53,641 bases of DNA from Saprospiraceae bacterium (GTDB lineage: Bacteria > Bacteroidota > Bacteroidia > Chitinophagales > Saprospiraceae), in contig JALSGS010000038.1 of the NCBI GenBank assembly GCA_026982695.1, positions 1 to 53,641 on the forward strand. The letters are read 5' to 3'. Numbering within the stretch: the first letter of the stretch is position 1; the number at the start of each line of letters is the position of its first letter. Below, piece by piece: positions 36,872 to 45,431 of this stretch. A model generated the notes under the pieces. That model made no database searches, was not told the origin of the DNA, and worked only from the letters and a program-made list of their open reading frames with translations. A program made the position numbers and the translations under genes.

Positions 36872-37789
36872 ATGAGCTGGCCCCGACTGTTAGGCATAAG
36901 CAGCTTGATACTGGTAGGACTTTTCCTTGCAATACTTGCAGCATCTACAGAAGAAGCCACAAGTCCGCACACTTGGTCCGATGCCACACGCCTGCCGCAA
37001 ACGGTGCGCGATGTGCCTTTGGCCGCTACCTACACATTTGCTGGCGAACGCCTCCCCATCGACAACTTTGACGTACGCGAGCGGCTCGAACGCGAACTCA
37101 TAGTCAACGCCTACTGGCACAGTAGCACCTTGATGGCACTAAAAAATGCCACGCGATATTTTCCCGCAATTGAGTCCATTTTGCGCAAGCATCACATCCC
37201 CGACGATTTCAAATACCTAGTAGTGGCAGAAAGCAACTTCCGCCACGTCACTTCTCCTGCTGGTGCCAAGGGGTTCTGGCAGTTTCTCAAAAGCACCGCC
37301 CAAGACTATGGCCTAGAAGTAAATGGCGAAGTAGACGAGCGCTACCATCTGGAAAAGGCCACCGAAGCAGCCTGTAAATACTTTCAAAAGCTATACGACC
37401 GCTTTGGTTCGTGGACGCTCGTAGCCGCCGCCTACAACATGGGACCCAGTACTTTGGCACGGGAAATGACGATCCAGCAAATGGATAATTACTACGACTT
37501 GAACTTAAGCGAAGAAACTAACAGATATATCTTTCGCATTGTAGCACTTAAGGAGATACTCACCCACCCAGAGCAATTCGGCTTCGAACTGGATACCCAG
37601 GCGCGCTATGCCCCCTTGACCAACTATTCCATCGTGCGTGTCGACAGCTCGATATCGAGTCTAGGGGCTTTCGCCAAACAACACGGCACCACCTATCGCA
37701 TGCTCAAAATTTACAACCCCTGGTTGCGCAGTTACCAACTGACTAATCGAGTAGGGAAAATTTATCAAATACGCATTCCCCGGCCTTAA
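36872..37789 (+). CDS. MltD-like membrane-bound lytic transglycosylase
   Basis: About 305 residues from the ATG at 36872, which gives an N-terminal membrane anchor or signal (LLGISSLILVGLFLAILAAS); a start at 36794 would overlap DUF2480 and place the helix too far in. The SLT/GEWL domain occupies about 95-245 with the catalytic glutamate in VAESNF, then SPAGAKGFWQF, a ACKYFQKLYDRFGSWTLVAAAYNMG segment and NRYIFRIVALKEI. The C-terminus has a degenerate LysM-like piece (LGAFAKQHGTTYRMLKIYNPWL). It cleaves peptidoglycan glycan strands to leave anhydro ends. Confidence 0.93.
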   Translation: MSWPRLLGISSLILVGLFLAILAASTEEATSPHTWSDATRLPQTVRDVPLAATYTFAGERLPIDNFDVRERLERELIVNAYWHSSTLMALKNATRYFPAIESILRKHHIPDDFKYLVVAESNFRHVTSPAGAKGFWQFLKSTAQDYGLEVNGEVDERYHLEKATEAACKYFQKLYDRFGSWTLVAAAYNMGPSTLAREMTIQQMDNYYDLNLSEETNRYIFRIVALKEILTHPEQFGFELDTQARYAPLTNYSIVRVDSSISSLGAFAKQHGTTYRMLKIYNPWLRSYQLTNRVGKIYQIRIPRP

Positions 37790-37806
37790 AATTGTTGGGC
37801 TGCTTG

Positions 37807-38316
37807 TCACTCATCGGCTAAACGGCGCAAAGCTTCAGGACGCGCTGCATAGCGCACAGCACGCTGCGGCGTATAGCCAAAAGTCGCATGGGGTAACATG
37901 CGATTGAGAAAACGCGATACCATGCGCAGTTTTGTTGCAGGCAACTGAACGGACCACTCCGTACCATCATCCAAGTGAAAGTACATCAGCCCCATGCGCC
38001 AAGTCTGTAGCCCAAAGGGCATATAATGTGTATCGACTCCATACACCCATACAATACGACGAGATTGAGTACCTAACAGCCTCCATAATGGATGGCGAGG
38101 TGGATAGAGCTCATAAGCTCGGTACCACCCCAACAAACCAATAACTATCGCCCCTACACCCACGCCTACGAGCACTGCCTGTGGCAAGTAGTGCACAATC
38201 AGCCATGCACCTACTACCAGGCTCCCCCCACAAATAATCACTCGCCAATACCACTCGCACCACAAGGCGCGATACAACAAGCGCATAGCAGGATGATACA
38301 ACCACGAATGATGCAT
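37807..38316 (-). CDS. Two-helix membrane protein, function unknown
   Basis: A 169-residue protein with two hydrophobic helices near the N-terminus (about 25-45 and 47-64), a basic aromatic segment, and a soluble C-terminal part of about 95 residues with WVYGVDTHYMPFG and a FLNRMLPHATFGY motif. No family recognised. It might start at M11. It converges on the transglycosylase gene with 17 bases between the stops, and is divergent from parE. Confidence 0.65.
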   Translation of the reverse strand: MHHSWLYHPAMRLLYRALWCEWYWRVIICGGSLVVGAWLIVHYLPQAVLVGVGVGAIVIGLLGWYRAYELYPPRHPLWRLLGTQSRRIVWVYGVDTHYMPFGLQTWRMGLMYFHLDDGTEWSVQLPATKLRMVSRFLNRMLPHATFGYTPQRAVRYAARPEALRRLADE

Positions 38317-38548
38317 AAGACAAACAGGTCAGGTAATGACAAAAGTTACAAGCGATGCCCCCTGTAGGGAAAATATATCGATTGTACAGCAATCAAAAAA
38401 ATAAACGTTTTTTGCACTCTACAGCCCCTCACTCCACAAAAGAACAAAAGCAACAACACTGGTTTTTTCCTTTTGCTATTGATGATTATGGTGAGCGAGC
38501 CAACTCACTAATGTGTTTCAAACAAATGGTTTTCACTTGTATTTTACC

Positions 38549-38556
38549 TATCTTTG
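38549..38556 (+). promoter_or_regulatory. Predicted -7 element TATCTTTG of parE
   Basis: Exact TAnnTTTG match 53 bases before the chosen parE ATG at 38609. It lies inside the longer open frame starting at 38513, which is one reason for rejecting that start. Confidence 0.5.
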
Positions 38557-38608
38557 TACGCTCAGGACACACATGCGCTATTTTTGTGCAAGCCAAATAT
38601 CATCTCAT

Positions 38609-40483
38609 ATGGCAAAGGTCAATTATACGGAAGCACACATTCGCTCCCTCGACTGGCGCGAACACATCCGCATGCGGCCCGGTATGTATATCGGCAAACT
38701 GGGCGATGGCAGTTCGCCCGACGACGGCATATATGTATTGCTCAAGGAGGTAATCGACAATGCCATTGATGAATTCGTGATGGGCTATGGCCGCCAGTTA
38801 GACATTGTCATCGCTGAAGGACAAGTGCGTGTGCGCGACTATGGGCGTGGCATTCCTTTGGGCAAAGTAGTCGAGTGCGTCTCGCGCATCAATACCGGTG
38901 GCAAATACGACTCTAAGGCCTTTAAGAAGTCAGTAGGCCTCAATGGAGTAGGCACTAAAGCTGTCAATGCCCTCTCGGAATATTTTCGCGTCACCTCCAT
39001 TCGGGAAGGGAAGGCCAAAGTAGCCGAATTCGAACGCGGCATACTCATTAAAGAGCACCGACTCAAACAAACGGACCAGCCAAATGGAACAGAAGTAGTA
39101 TTTCGTCCCGACCCACAGATTTTCAAGCAATGCCGCTTTCGCACCGACTTTGTGGAAAACCAGTTGTGGAACTATGCCTATCTCAATGCGGGGTTGCGCA
39201 TTTACTTCAACGACAAAGAACTGCTTTCGAAAAATGGCTTGCGCGATTTACTCGAGCGAAAGACTGCCAACGAACAACTGCGCTATCCCATCATCCACCT
39301 CAAGGGCCACGACATTGAAGTAGCCATGACTCATGGCCAACACTACGGCGAGCAATACTATTCCTTTGTCAATGGGCAGTATACCACTCAAGGTGGCACT
39401 CATCTCAATGCCTTTAAAGAAGCCATCGTCAAAACGCTGCGGGAATTTTTCAACAAGCAATATGACCCCCGCGACATACGCGCCTCGATCATTGCAGCTG
39501 TTAGTGTACGCATAGAAGAGCCTGTATTCGAATCGCAGACCAAGACCAAGTTGGGTTCTACGGAAGTGGGGCCAGGTGGTCCTACTATTCGCTCTTTTGT
39601 CAACGACTTTCTCAAGCGCGAGCTAGACAACTTCTTGCATCGTAATGCCGAAGTAGCCCAAGCACTTGAAAAGCGCATCAAGCAGTCGGAACGCGAGCGC
39701 AAAGAAATAGCTGGAATCAAGAAGCTGGCTAATGAGCGAGCCAAAAAAGCCAATCTGCATAACAAAAAACTGCGTGACTGCCGCCTGCACTTCAACGATG
39801 CTAGTCGAAAGGTTTCGGAAGAAGATCGCTTGGCTACGACAATCTTTATCACTGAGGGTGACTCGGCCAGTGGGTCTATTACCAAAGCTCGAGACGTACA
39901 GACACAGGCTGTATTTAGCTTGCGCGGCAAGCCTCTCAATACTTATGGCTTGAGCAAGAAGATCGTATATCAAAACGAAGAGTTCAACCTCTTGCAGCAC
40001 GCGCTCAACATAGAAGATGGTCTGGAAGGTTTGCGCTACAACCGTGTGGTAATTGCCACAGACGCCGACGTTGATGGCATGCACATCCGCTTGCTGCTGC
40101 TCACGTTCTTTCTCCAGTTCTTCCCCGACTTAGTGCGTGCAGGCCATTTGTACATACTCGAAACCCCATTGTTTCGGGTACGCAACAAGCAGCAAACTCT
40201 CTATTGCTACAGTGAAGCAGAAAAACAACGAGCCATTGAGCAGCTAAAAGGCAAACCAGAAATTACACGCTTTAAAGGCTTGGGCGAGATCTCACCAGAA
40301 GAATTTCGCGACTTTATCGGCGAGCACATGCGGCTCATTCCCGTTGTAATGTCTGAAGATTCTGACATCGACAAAGTACTGGCCTACTACATGGGCAAGA
40401 ACTCACCGCAGCGCCAGGAGTTCATCATTCAAAACCTGAAAGTAGAAAAAGACGAGCCAGAGATAGTGGATATTGAGTACTGA
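38609..40483 (+). CDS. parE: DNA topoisomerase IV subunit B
   Basis: A 624-residue type IIA topoisomerase ATPase/TOPRIM subunit. The start at 38609 gives [16 protein letters not shown], the usual Bacteroidota ParE opening; an in-frame ATG 96 bases upstream precedes the promoter. GHKL motifs: [19 protein letters not shown] and [14 protein letters not shown]. The transducer has a QTKTKLGS segment. The TOPRIM domain shows [21 protein letters not shown] and the metal-binding [10 protein letters not shown]. ParE rather than GyrB is inferred from [20 protein letters not shown] and the shorter length. The partner parC, usually adjacent, is not here; a convergent pyrH follows. Confidence 0.93.
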   Translation: MAKVNYTEAHIRSLDWREHIRMRPGMYIGKLGDGSSPDDGIYVLLKEVIDNAIDEFVMGYGRQLDIVIAEGQVRVRDYGRGIPLGKVVECVSRINTGGKYDSKAFKKSVGLNGVGTKAVNALSEYFRVTSIREGKAKVAEFERGILIKEHRLKQTDQPNGTEVVFRPDPQIFKQCRFRTDFVENQLWNYAYLNAGLRIYFNDKELLSKNGLRDLLERKTANEQLRYPIIHLKGHDIEVAMTHGQHYGEQYYSFVNGQYTTQGGTHLNAFKEAIVKTLREFFNKQYDPRDIRASIIAAVSVRIEEPVFESQTKTKLGSTEVGPGGPTIRSFVNDFLKRELDNFLHRNAEVAQALEKRIKQSERERKEIAGIKKLANERAKKANLHNKKLRDCRLHFNDASRKVSEEDRLATTIFITEGDSASGSITKARDVQTQAVFSLRGKPLNTYGLSKKIVYQNEEFNLLQHALNIEDGLEGLRYNRVVIATDADVDGMHIRLLLLTFFLQFFPDLVRAGHLYILETPLFRVRNKQQTLYCYSEAEKQRAIEQLKGKPEITRFKGLGEISPEEFRDFIGEHMRLIPVVMSEDSDIDKVLAYYMGKNSPQRQEFIIQNLKVEKDEPEIVDIEY

Positions 40484-40522
40484 GCAGTACGCACGGGTTG
40501 TTTTGTAGTAAGGACAGCGGCT

Positions 40523-40555
40523 ATGTAGCGCAGCACACACCTGACCCTGCTACAT
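40523..40555. terminator. Possible shared hairpin between parE and pyrH
   Basis: ATGTAGCGCAG (40523-40533) can pair with CTGCTACAT (40547-40555), nine base pairs with a two-base bulge. It lies between the convergent parE and pyrH stops with no T tail, so it is a weak bidirectional terminator candidate. Confidence 0.3.
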
Positions 40556-40570
40556 TGCCCTGCATTCAAG

Positions 40571-41293
40571 TCAATCCACCTCCACGATAGTACCTACCGG
40601 CTCTCCCATTACAATACGATACAGGTTTTCGGGGTTGTTGATGTCAAATACGATAATGGGCAAATTATTTTCACGGCAAATGGTGAAGGCAGTCATGTCC
40701 ATTACAGCTAATCCCTCTGAGATCACCTTGGCAAAGGTGAGCCGATCAAATTTCACGGCGCTGGGATCTTTTTCTGGATCGGCCGAGTAAATGCCATCGA
40801 CGCGCGTACCTTTCAAGATCACTTCTGCATTGATCTCGCTGGCACGCAAAGCGGCAGCTGAGTCGGTAGTGAAATACGGGCTACCTGTGCCTGCGGAAAA
40901 AATCACTACGCGCCCTTTTTCCAGATGTCTAATAGCACGTCGGCGGATGTAGGGCTCGGCGATTTGCTTCATCTCAATAGCTGAGATAAGACGCGTGTAA
41001 ACGCTTATTGACTCGAGCGTGCTTTGCAATGCCATACCATTGATGACGGTAGCCAACATGCCCATATAGTCGCCTTGTACGCGCTCGATGCCGGCATCTT
41101 GAGCTTGCAAGCCGCGAAAGATATTACCCCCACCGATGACCACAGCCACTTCTACGCCCAGCCCTACAAGTTGCTTGATCTGGCGGGCGTAATGCTGCAA
41201 CATCTGAGGGTCTATGCCAAAGGGCTTGTCGCCCATCAAAGACTCTCCGCTCAGTTTGAGCAAGATGCGCTTGTATTTGGGTTTGTGCTCCAT
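40571..41293 (-). CDS. pyrH: UMP kinase
   Basis: A 240-residue amino-acid-kinase-fold enzyme that phosphorylates UMP to UDP in pyrimidine synthesis. Seen: [14 protein letters not shown] at the N-terminus, [27 protein letters not shown], an [21 protein letters not shown] segment and the C-terminal GTIVE. Length is normal. It is the last gene after rplM, rpsI, rpsB and tsf, but a good terminator lies between tsf and pyrH, so it may be partly uncoupled from that operon. Confidence 0.97.
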   Translation of the reverse strand: MEHKPKYKRILLKLSGESLMGDKPFGIDPQMLQHYARQIKQLVGLGVEVAVVIGGGNIFRGLQAQDAGIERVQGDYMGMLATVINGMALQSTLESISVYTRLISAIEMKQIAEPYIRRRAIRHLEKGRVVIFSAGTGSPYFTTDSAAALRASEINAEVILKGTRVDGIYSADPEKDPSAVKFDRLTFAKVISEGLAVMDMTAFTICRENNLPIIVFDINNPENLYRIVMGEPVGTIVEVD

Positions 41294-41371
41294 GCTGTCT
41301 TTTGGCGATGTTTCTACGAGCTAGTGAAAAAAAGGTTCGACGCATTTCTTTTTGCCGAAAGGTGAAGCAAG

Positions 41372-41407
41372 AAAAAAGGCGAATCATCGATTTCGACGAT
41401 TCGCCTT
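41372..41407 (-). terminator. Intrinsic terminator between tsf and pyrH
   Basis: On the minus strand AAGGCGAATC (41407-41398) pairs perfectly with GATTCGCCTT (41385-41376), the stem continues with TCG/CGA after a mismatch, and a T run follows. It sits 12 bases after the tsf stop. Confidence 0.85.
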
Positions 41408-41419
41408 CAAGCGGGGTGC

Positions 41420-42247
41420 TTAGCCCAATTCGATATGCTTAAAGCCAGTTACAGTCAATTCTGGGTCGAGGCTTTTGAGATAATCGCGTACCGTCATCGA
41501 GCCGTCTTTGACAAACTGCTGGTTGAGCAATGTCTGCTCTTTGAAGAACTTGTTGAGTTTGCCCATGGCAATTTTCTCTACAACTTGCTCGGGTTTGCCT
41601 TGCTGACGTGCCTGCTCTTTGCCAATTTCGATTTCCTTTTCAATCAAGGCCGGATCCACGCCATCTTTATCCACAGCGATGGGGCGCATGGCAGCTACTT
41701 GCATCGCCACATTCCGCCCAGCTTCGAAGTATTGTTCATCGGATTTGCTGAGGCCAACCAGCACGCCGGCACGATAGCCCATGTGAATATAGGGGCACAC
41801 CATGGGTGCTTCGAGGCGTTCGTAGCTCAGCTCAATTTTTTCGCCAATTACACCAATTTGCTCAGTGATTTTCTCCCCCACGGTAATGCCCTCGAAAGGT
41901 TGCTGGAGCAGTGCTTCCTGTGAATCGGGAAATTGTTGAAGGGCAATGTCTGCAAATCGTTTAGCCAAATCGATAAAGTCCTGGTTTTTGGCTACAAAGT
42001 CGGTCTCACAGCTGAGTTTGACAATTACGCCGCGCGTTTTATCATCTGACACCTGTGCGATGACCACACCTTCTTTGGCTTCGCGGTCGGCGCGCTTGCT
42101 AGAGAGTTTTTGCCCCTTTTTGCGCAGGATTTCTACGGCTTTGTCAAAGTCACCTTCCGCTTCGGTCAGTGCTTTTTTGCAGTCCATCATGCCCGCTCCC
42201 GTCATTTCGCGGAGCTTTTTTACATCTGCTGCAGTAATTGCGCTCAT
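41420..42247 (-). CDS. tsf: Elongation factor Ts
   Basis: A 275-residue EF-Ts, the nucleotide exchange factor of EF-Tu. The N-terminal UBA-like domain reads DVKKLREMTGAGMMDCKKAL. The core contains the signature SCETDFVAKNQDF near 79-91, and the C-terminal subdomain includes VEKIAMGKLNKFFKE and LLNQQFVKD. The length is typical for Bacteroidota. It lies 99 bases downstream of rpsB, with a hairpin-forming sequence in the gap, and is followed by a terminator. Confidence 0.97.
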   Translation of the reverse strand: MSAITAADVKKLREMTGAGMMDCKKALTEAEGDFDKAVEILRKKGQKLSSKRADREAKEGVVIAQVSDDKTRGVIVKLSCETDFVAKNQDFIDLAKRFADIALQQFPDSQEALLQQPFEGITVGEKITEQIGVIGEKIELSYERLEAPMVCPYIHMGYRAGVLVGLSKSDEQYFEAGRNVAMQVAAMRPIAVDKDGVDPALIEKEIEIGKEQARQQGKPEQVVEKIAMGKLNKFFKEQTLLNQQFVKDGSMTVRDYLKSLDPELTVTGFKHIELG

Positions 42248-42279
42248 TTTAGTTTCCAGATTTTAAGAGTTTTCACAAA

Positions 42280-42342
42280 AGAGTGCCTAAATCGAGTTTT
42301 AGTTCAGCAACCTTTTTCCCTCCATTAGGTAAAAGGCACTCT
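42280..42342 (-). promoter_or_regulatory. Hairpin-forming rpsB-tsf intergenic sequence
   Basis: AGAGTGCCT (42280-42288) and AGGCACTCT (42334-42342) are perfect 9-base inverted repeats enclosing 45 bases that contain a small ACCT/AGGT pairing. On the minus strand the distal arm is followed by TTTTG, so it could act as an attenuator or an mRNA processing site between rpsB and tsf. Confidence 0.45.
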
Positions 42343-42346
42343 GTCT

Positions 42347-43069
42347 TTAGCTGGCCGCTTCGCCCATACTAGCCTTTTCGCTTTTACGCGCTTCAAGGCC
42401 TTCGCGAATAGCTTCGGTGACGTATCGCGTAATGATCTCTACAGAATGCGAGGAGTCATCATTAGCGGGGATGGGGAAATCGACTAACGTGGGGTCGGAG
42501 TTGGTATCGACCATGGCAAAAGTGCGAATGCCTAAGCGATTGGCTTCAGCTACAGCCAAATGCTCGTGATGGATGTCCACGATATACAGGGCAGCAGGTA
42601 AGCGCTGCATATTGGCCACACCGCCCAGTACTTTTTCCATTTTGTTTCTTTCACGCGTAAGCGTCAGCCGCTCCTTCTTCGTCATACTGGCACCACGCTC
42701 GTCGTTGAGCAATTGTTCGATGTGTTGCATCTTTTTCACTGAACGGCGGATAGTAGCAAAGTTAGTGAGCATACCGCCTAGCCAACGTTCCGTCACGTAA
42801 GGCATATTAACCGAGCGGGCTGCATTGGCCACAATGTCGCGCGCTTGCTTTTTGGTAGCTACATACATGATCTTCCGACCCGACTTGGCCAAAGCGAACA
42901 AGGCGCGCTGCGCTTTTTCGAGTTGGCGGATGGTAGCATTCAAATCGATGATGTGGATGCCTTTGCGCTGTGCGAAGATGTAGGGAGCCATCTTGGGGTT
43001 CCACTTGCTTTTCAGGTGGCCAAAGTGCACCCCAGCCTCCAATAGTTCTTTATAAGATGGTAATTGCAT
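42347..43069 (-). CDS. rpsB: 30S ribosomal protein S2
   Basis: A 240-residue S2. Seen: SYKELLEAGVHFGHLKSKWNPKM at the N-terminus (written here as SYKELLEAGVHFGH then WNPKM), IYAQRKGIHIIDL-type segment as IFAQRKGIHIIDL, VATKKQARDIV, ERWLGGMLTNF and the C-terminal VDTNSDP and IPANDDS. Complete length for the family. It lies in the order rplM, rpsI, rpsB, tsf on the minus strand, 72 bases downstream of rpsI. Confidence 0.98.
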   Translation of the reverse strand: MQLPSYKELLEAGVHFGHLKSKWNPKMAPYIFAQRKGIHIIDLNATIRQLEKAQRALFALAKSGRKIMYVATKKQARDIVANAARSVNMPYVTERWLGGMLTNFATIRRSVKKMQHIEQLLNDERGASMTKKERLTLTRERNKMEKVLGGVANMQRLPAALYIVDIHHEHLAVAEANRLGIRTFAMVDTNSDPTLVDFPIPANDDSSHSVEIITRYVTEAIREGLEARKSEKASMGEAAS

Positions 43070-43141
43070 TGCAACAACAATTTAAAAATTCGTAAATCGG
43101 ATAAGCGGCAGGGTCATCGCCGCAATCCACGGCCAGCGGCA

Positions 43142-43531
43142 TCAACGCTTCGAGAACTGGAAGCTCTTGCGTGCCTTGGGTTTGCCGTACTTCTTGCGTT
43201 CTACCTCGCGGGCATCGCGCGTCAGCAGCTTCTTCTCTTTAAGTGGGCGACGATAGTCCTCATTGAGCTGCACCAATGCGCGGGCTACAGCCAAGCGAAT
43301 GGCTTCCGCCTGCCCCTTAAATCCACCTCCGTCGACGCGAATTTTTAAATCGTACAGCTTTGGGTCAAGCTCGACAGTAGTAAAAGGCTCGAGCATGGCA
43401 TTTTGAATGTGTACCTGAGGAAAGTACTCGGTAAAGTCGCGGCCATTGACGAAGATACGACCACTGCCTTTGCGCATGTATAGACGCGCTATAGCCGCTT
43501 TCCTTCTACCTACGGTATGAATCATTTCCAT
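43142..43531 (-). CDS. rpsI: 30S ribosomal protein S9
   Basis: A 129-residue S9 with the GRRKAAIARLYMRKGSG opening, a FPQVHIQ segment, the VDGGGFKGQAEAIRLAVARAL core and the basic C-terminus ending KARKSFQFSKR, whose last arginine contacts P-site tRNA. Starts 57 bases after rplM. A start two codons later is possible, but MEMI fits family usage. Confidence 0.98.
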   Translation of the reverse strand: MEMIHTVGRRKAAIARLYMRKGSGRIFVNGRDFTEYFPQVHIQNAMLEPFTTVELDPKLYDLKIRVDGGGFKGQAEAIRLAVARALVQLNEDYRRPLKEKKLLTRDAREVERKKYGKPKARKSFQFSKR

Positions 43532-43588
43532 AAATGAAAAAGTTTATTGGGTTGCCCAGCACATTGGCATGCACTGAGCCGACCGGTA

Positions 43589-44032
43589 TCAGAAATTGAA
43601 TGGTTCGGGTTTTTGTGCCGCATGTGGATGCTCCGCGCCCGAATAGACAAATAATTTTTTAAACATCTGACGCCCCAAGCGATTTTTGGGCAACATGCCT
43701 CGCACGGCGTGTTCGATAATGCGCTCGGGAAAACGCGCACGCAGCTCACGAGCACTGATAGATTTTTGCCCACCCGGGTAATGCGAATGCCTGATGTATG
43801 CTTTGTTGGCCCATTTTTGACCAGTAAAGCGCACTTTATCCGCGTTGATCACGATAACATAGTCGCCATTGTCTACATGGGGCGTATAAGAGGGTTTGTG
43901 CTTTCCGCGCAGTACGTGGGCAATGCGCGAACATAAGCGCCCCACCACCTCACCTTCCGCATCGATGATGTACCACTTGCGGTCCAAGTCTTCTTTGCGG
44001 AGCGAACGAGTTTTGTAGCTTAATGTATCCAC
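43589..44032 (-). CDS. rplM: 50S ribosomal protein L13
   Basis: A 147-residue L13 with [33 protein letters not shown], the HSHYPGG loop and the signature [29 protein letters not shown]. First gene of the ribosomal operon; the promoter lies 53 bases upstream. Confidence 0.98.
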   Translation of the reverse strand: MDTLSYKTRSLRKEDLDRKWYIIDAEGEVVGRLCSRIAHVLRGKHKPSYTPHVDNGDYVIVINADKVRFTGQKWANKAYIRHSHYPGGQKSISARELRARFPERIIEHAVRGMLPKNRLGRQMFKKLFVYSGAEHPHAAQKPEPFNF

Positions 44033-44084
44033 CTTCTTGAGGTTTAGAATGAAAAATCTTTATTCACGCTGTCCAAAGCGGGTG

Positions 44085-44115
44085 CAAAGGTAAAATCTGC
44101 CATTGTGATTACCAA
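44085..44115 (-). promoter_or_regulatory. Promoter of the rplM ribosomal operon
   Basis: On the minus strand TTG (44115-44113), a 20-base spacer, then TACCTTTG (44092-44085). The -7 element is an exact consensus match, 53 bases before the rplM ATG. Confidence 0.7.
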
Positions 44116-44243
44116 TCATTTTTCAGAAAAAATGTTAACACACCCCCTTAATAAGCTGAAAAACAGCTAAAATTTCGCCCAACGATAAAACTCATTAACT
44201 TCATCAGCTGCACAGCTGTACCTATTGCTTGTTTTTGTTGCCC

Positions 44244-44251
44244 TACCTTTG
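44244..44251 (+). promoter_or_regulatory. Predicted -7 element TACCTTTG of the isoprenoid operon
   Basis: Exact match 85 bases before the fni ATG. The nearest TTG is at 44225-44227, with only 16 bases spacing. Confidence 0.5.
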
Positions 44252-44335
44252 TGGTATCTGGCCTTACCCTTAGAAGGGGTGGTTAGGCGCATATTCTGCC
44301 ACATCTTGCCTATAAGGCATTAATCGAACACCTAC

Positions 44336-45382
44336 ATGGAATTGGGTAAATCACGCCATATGCATCCTTCTGAGTCCAGTACGGCCTCGCGCAAACGCGA
44401 CCACATAGAGCTAGCGTTTGAGGCACAACTGGCAGCTGCACAAACTGACAGCCGGTTTTGGTATGAGCCCTTGCTTGCAGGTATGCCACAAGACGACGTG
44501 TGGGGCCCCATTCCTTTTGCCGGCAAGGAGTTACGCTTGCCCCTGTGGGTGTCGAGTATGACAGGTGGAACAGCACAAGCACGTACCATCAACTACAATC
44601 TGGCACGTGCTTGCCGCGAGTTTGGCATGGGCATGGGCTTGGGCTCATGTCGTTCCATCTTGTGGGGTAAGGAGCGCTTTGCCGACTTCGACTTGCGCGA
44701 TATTGCTGGCCCTGAAGTACCCTTGTTCGCCAACTTGGGCATTGCACAGGTAGAGCAACTGCTAGCCGACAAAGCTGCCGATCGAATTGAGGCATTAGTA
44801 GCCGAGTTACGGGCCGATGGGCTGATTATTCACGTCAACCCCTTGCAGGAATGGCTACAACCTGAGGGCGATCAAATCAGACGCCCTCCCATAGAGACAA
44901 TCCAAGAGGTGATGGCGCTCATGGCGGTACCACTGATCGTCAAAGAGGTAGGTCAAGGATTCGGACCTAAGAGCATGGAAGCACTATTGCGACTGCCTTT
45001 GGTCGCAGTCGATTTTGGTGCCAGTGGTGGCACCAACTTTGCCTTGCTCGAAATGTTGCGCGCCGATGAAGGAGCCAGAGCTGCATGGCTACCGCTGGCG
45101 CGTGTAGGCCATACAGCCGAACAAATGGTGCACATGGCCAATGCACTGAGCGAACAATTGGGCGATGCCCAGCGCTGCACACAACTCATTATATCAGGTG
45201 GTATACAGTCTTTTCTAGACGGATACTACCTCATGAGTCTGTCCAAGCTACCGGCCATCTACGGACAAGCATCTGCCTTTTTGCGCTATGCACGTGCCGA
45301 TTATGAAAGCTTGCAGCGCTATGTGGCGCGACAAGCAGCAGGACTGATCGTAGCGCGCCGCTATTTGCGCCCCCGTCTATAA
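44336..45382 (+). CDS. fni: Type 2 isopentenyl-diphosphate delta-isomerase
   Basis: A 348-residue FMN- and NADPH-dependent isomerase interconverting IPP and DMAPP. Motifs: SRKRDHIELA near 20 (RKxDH), LWVSSMTGGT, GMGLGSCRSIL, LFANLGIAQ, HVNPLQEWLQPEGD, LIVKEVGQG and the FMN phosphate site DFGASGGTNFA, then LIISGGIQS. All key elements are present. It is unrelated to type 1 Idi. First gene of a three-gene mevalonate-pathway unit, 49 bases before the HMG-CoA reductase start. Confidence 0.95.
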   Translation: MELGKSRHMHPSESSTASRKRDHIELAFEAQLAAAQTDSRFWYEPLLAGMPQDDVWGPIPFAGKELRLPLWVSSMTGGTAQARTINYNLARACREFGMGMGLGSCRSILWGKERFADFDLRDIAGPEVPLFANLGIAQVEQLLADKAADRIEALVAELRADGLIIHVNPLQEWLQPEGDQIRRPPIETIQEVMALMAVPLIVKEVGQGFGPKSMEALLRLPLVAVDFGASGGTNFALLEMLRADEGARAAWLPLARVGHTAEQMVHMANALSEQLGDAQRCTQLIISGGIQSFLDGYYLMSLSKLPAIYGQASAFLRYARADYESLQRYVARQAAGLIVARRYLRPRL

Positions 45383-45431
45383 AGCGCAGATGATCAAGGG
45401 CTGTATTTTTGCACAAAACTTGCATCTACAC

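Larger units (their letters stand above)
44033..44335. other. Divergent promoter region of rplM and fni
   Basis: 303 bases holding two outward promoters: the minus-strand rplM promoter at 44085-44115 and the plus-strand -7 element at 44244-44251. Near fni a GCCTTACCC/GGGTGGTTAGGC type hairpin occurs at about 44262-44287, and a GCCTATAAGGC palindrome near 44310, both in the predicted fni leader. No gene seen. Confidence 0.5.

Noticed and set aside
38513-38608. Longer parE start adding 32 residues
   Set aside because: The predicted -7 element lies inside this extension, and family members start at MAKVNYTE-like sequences.
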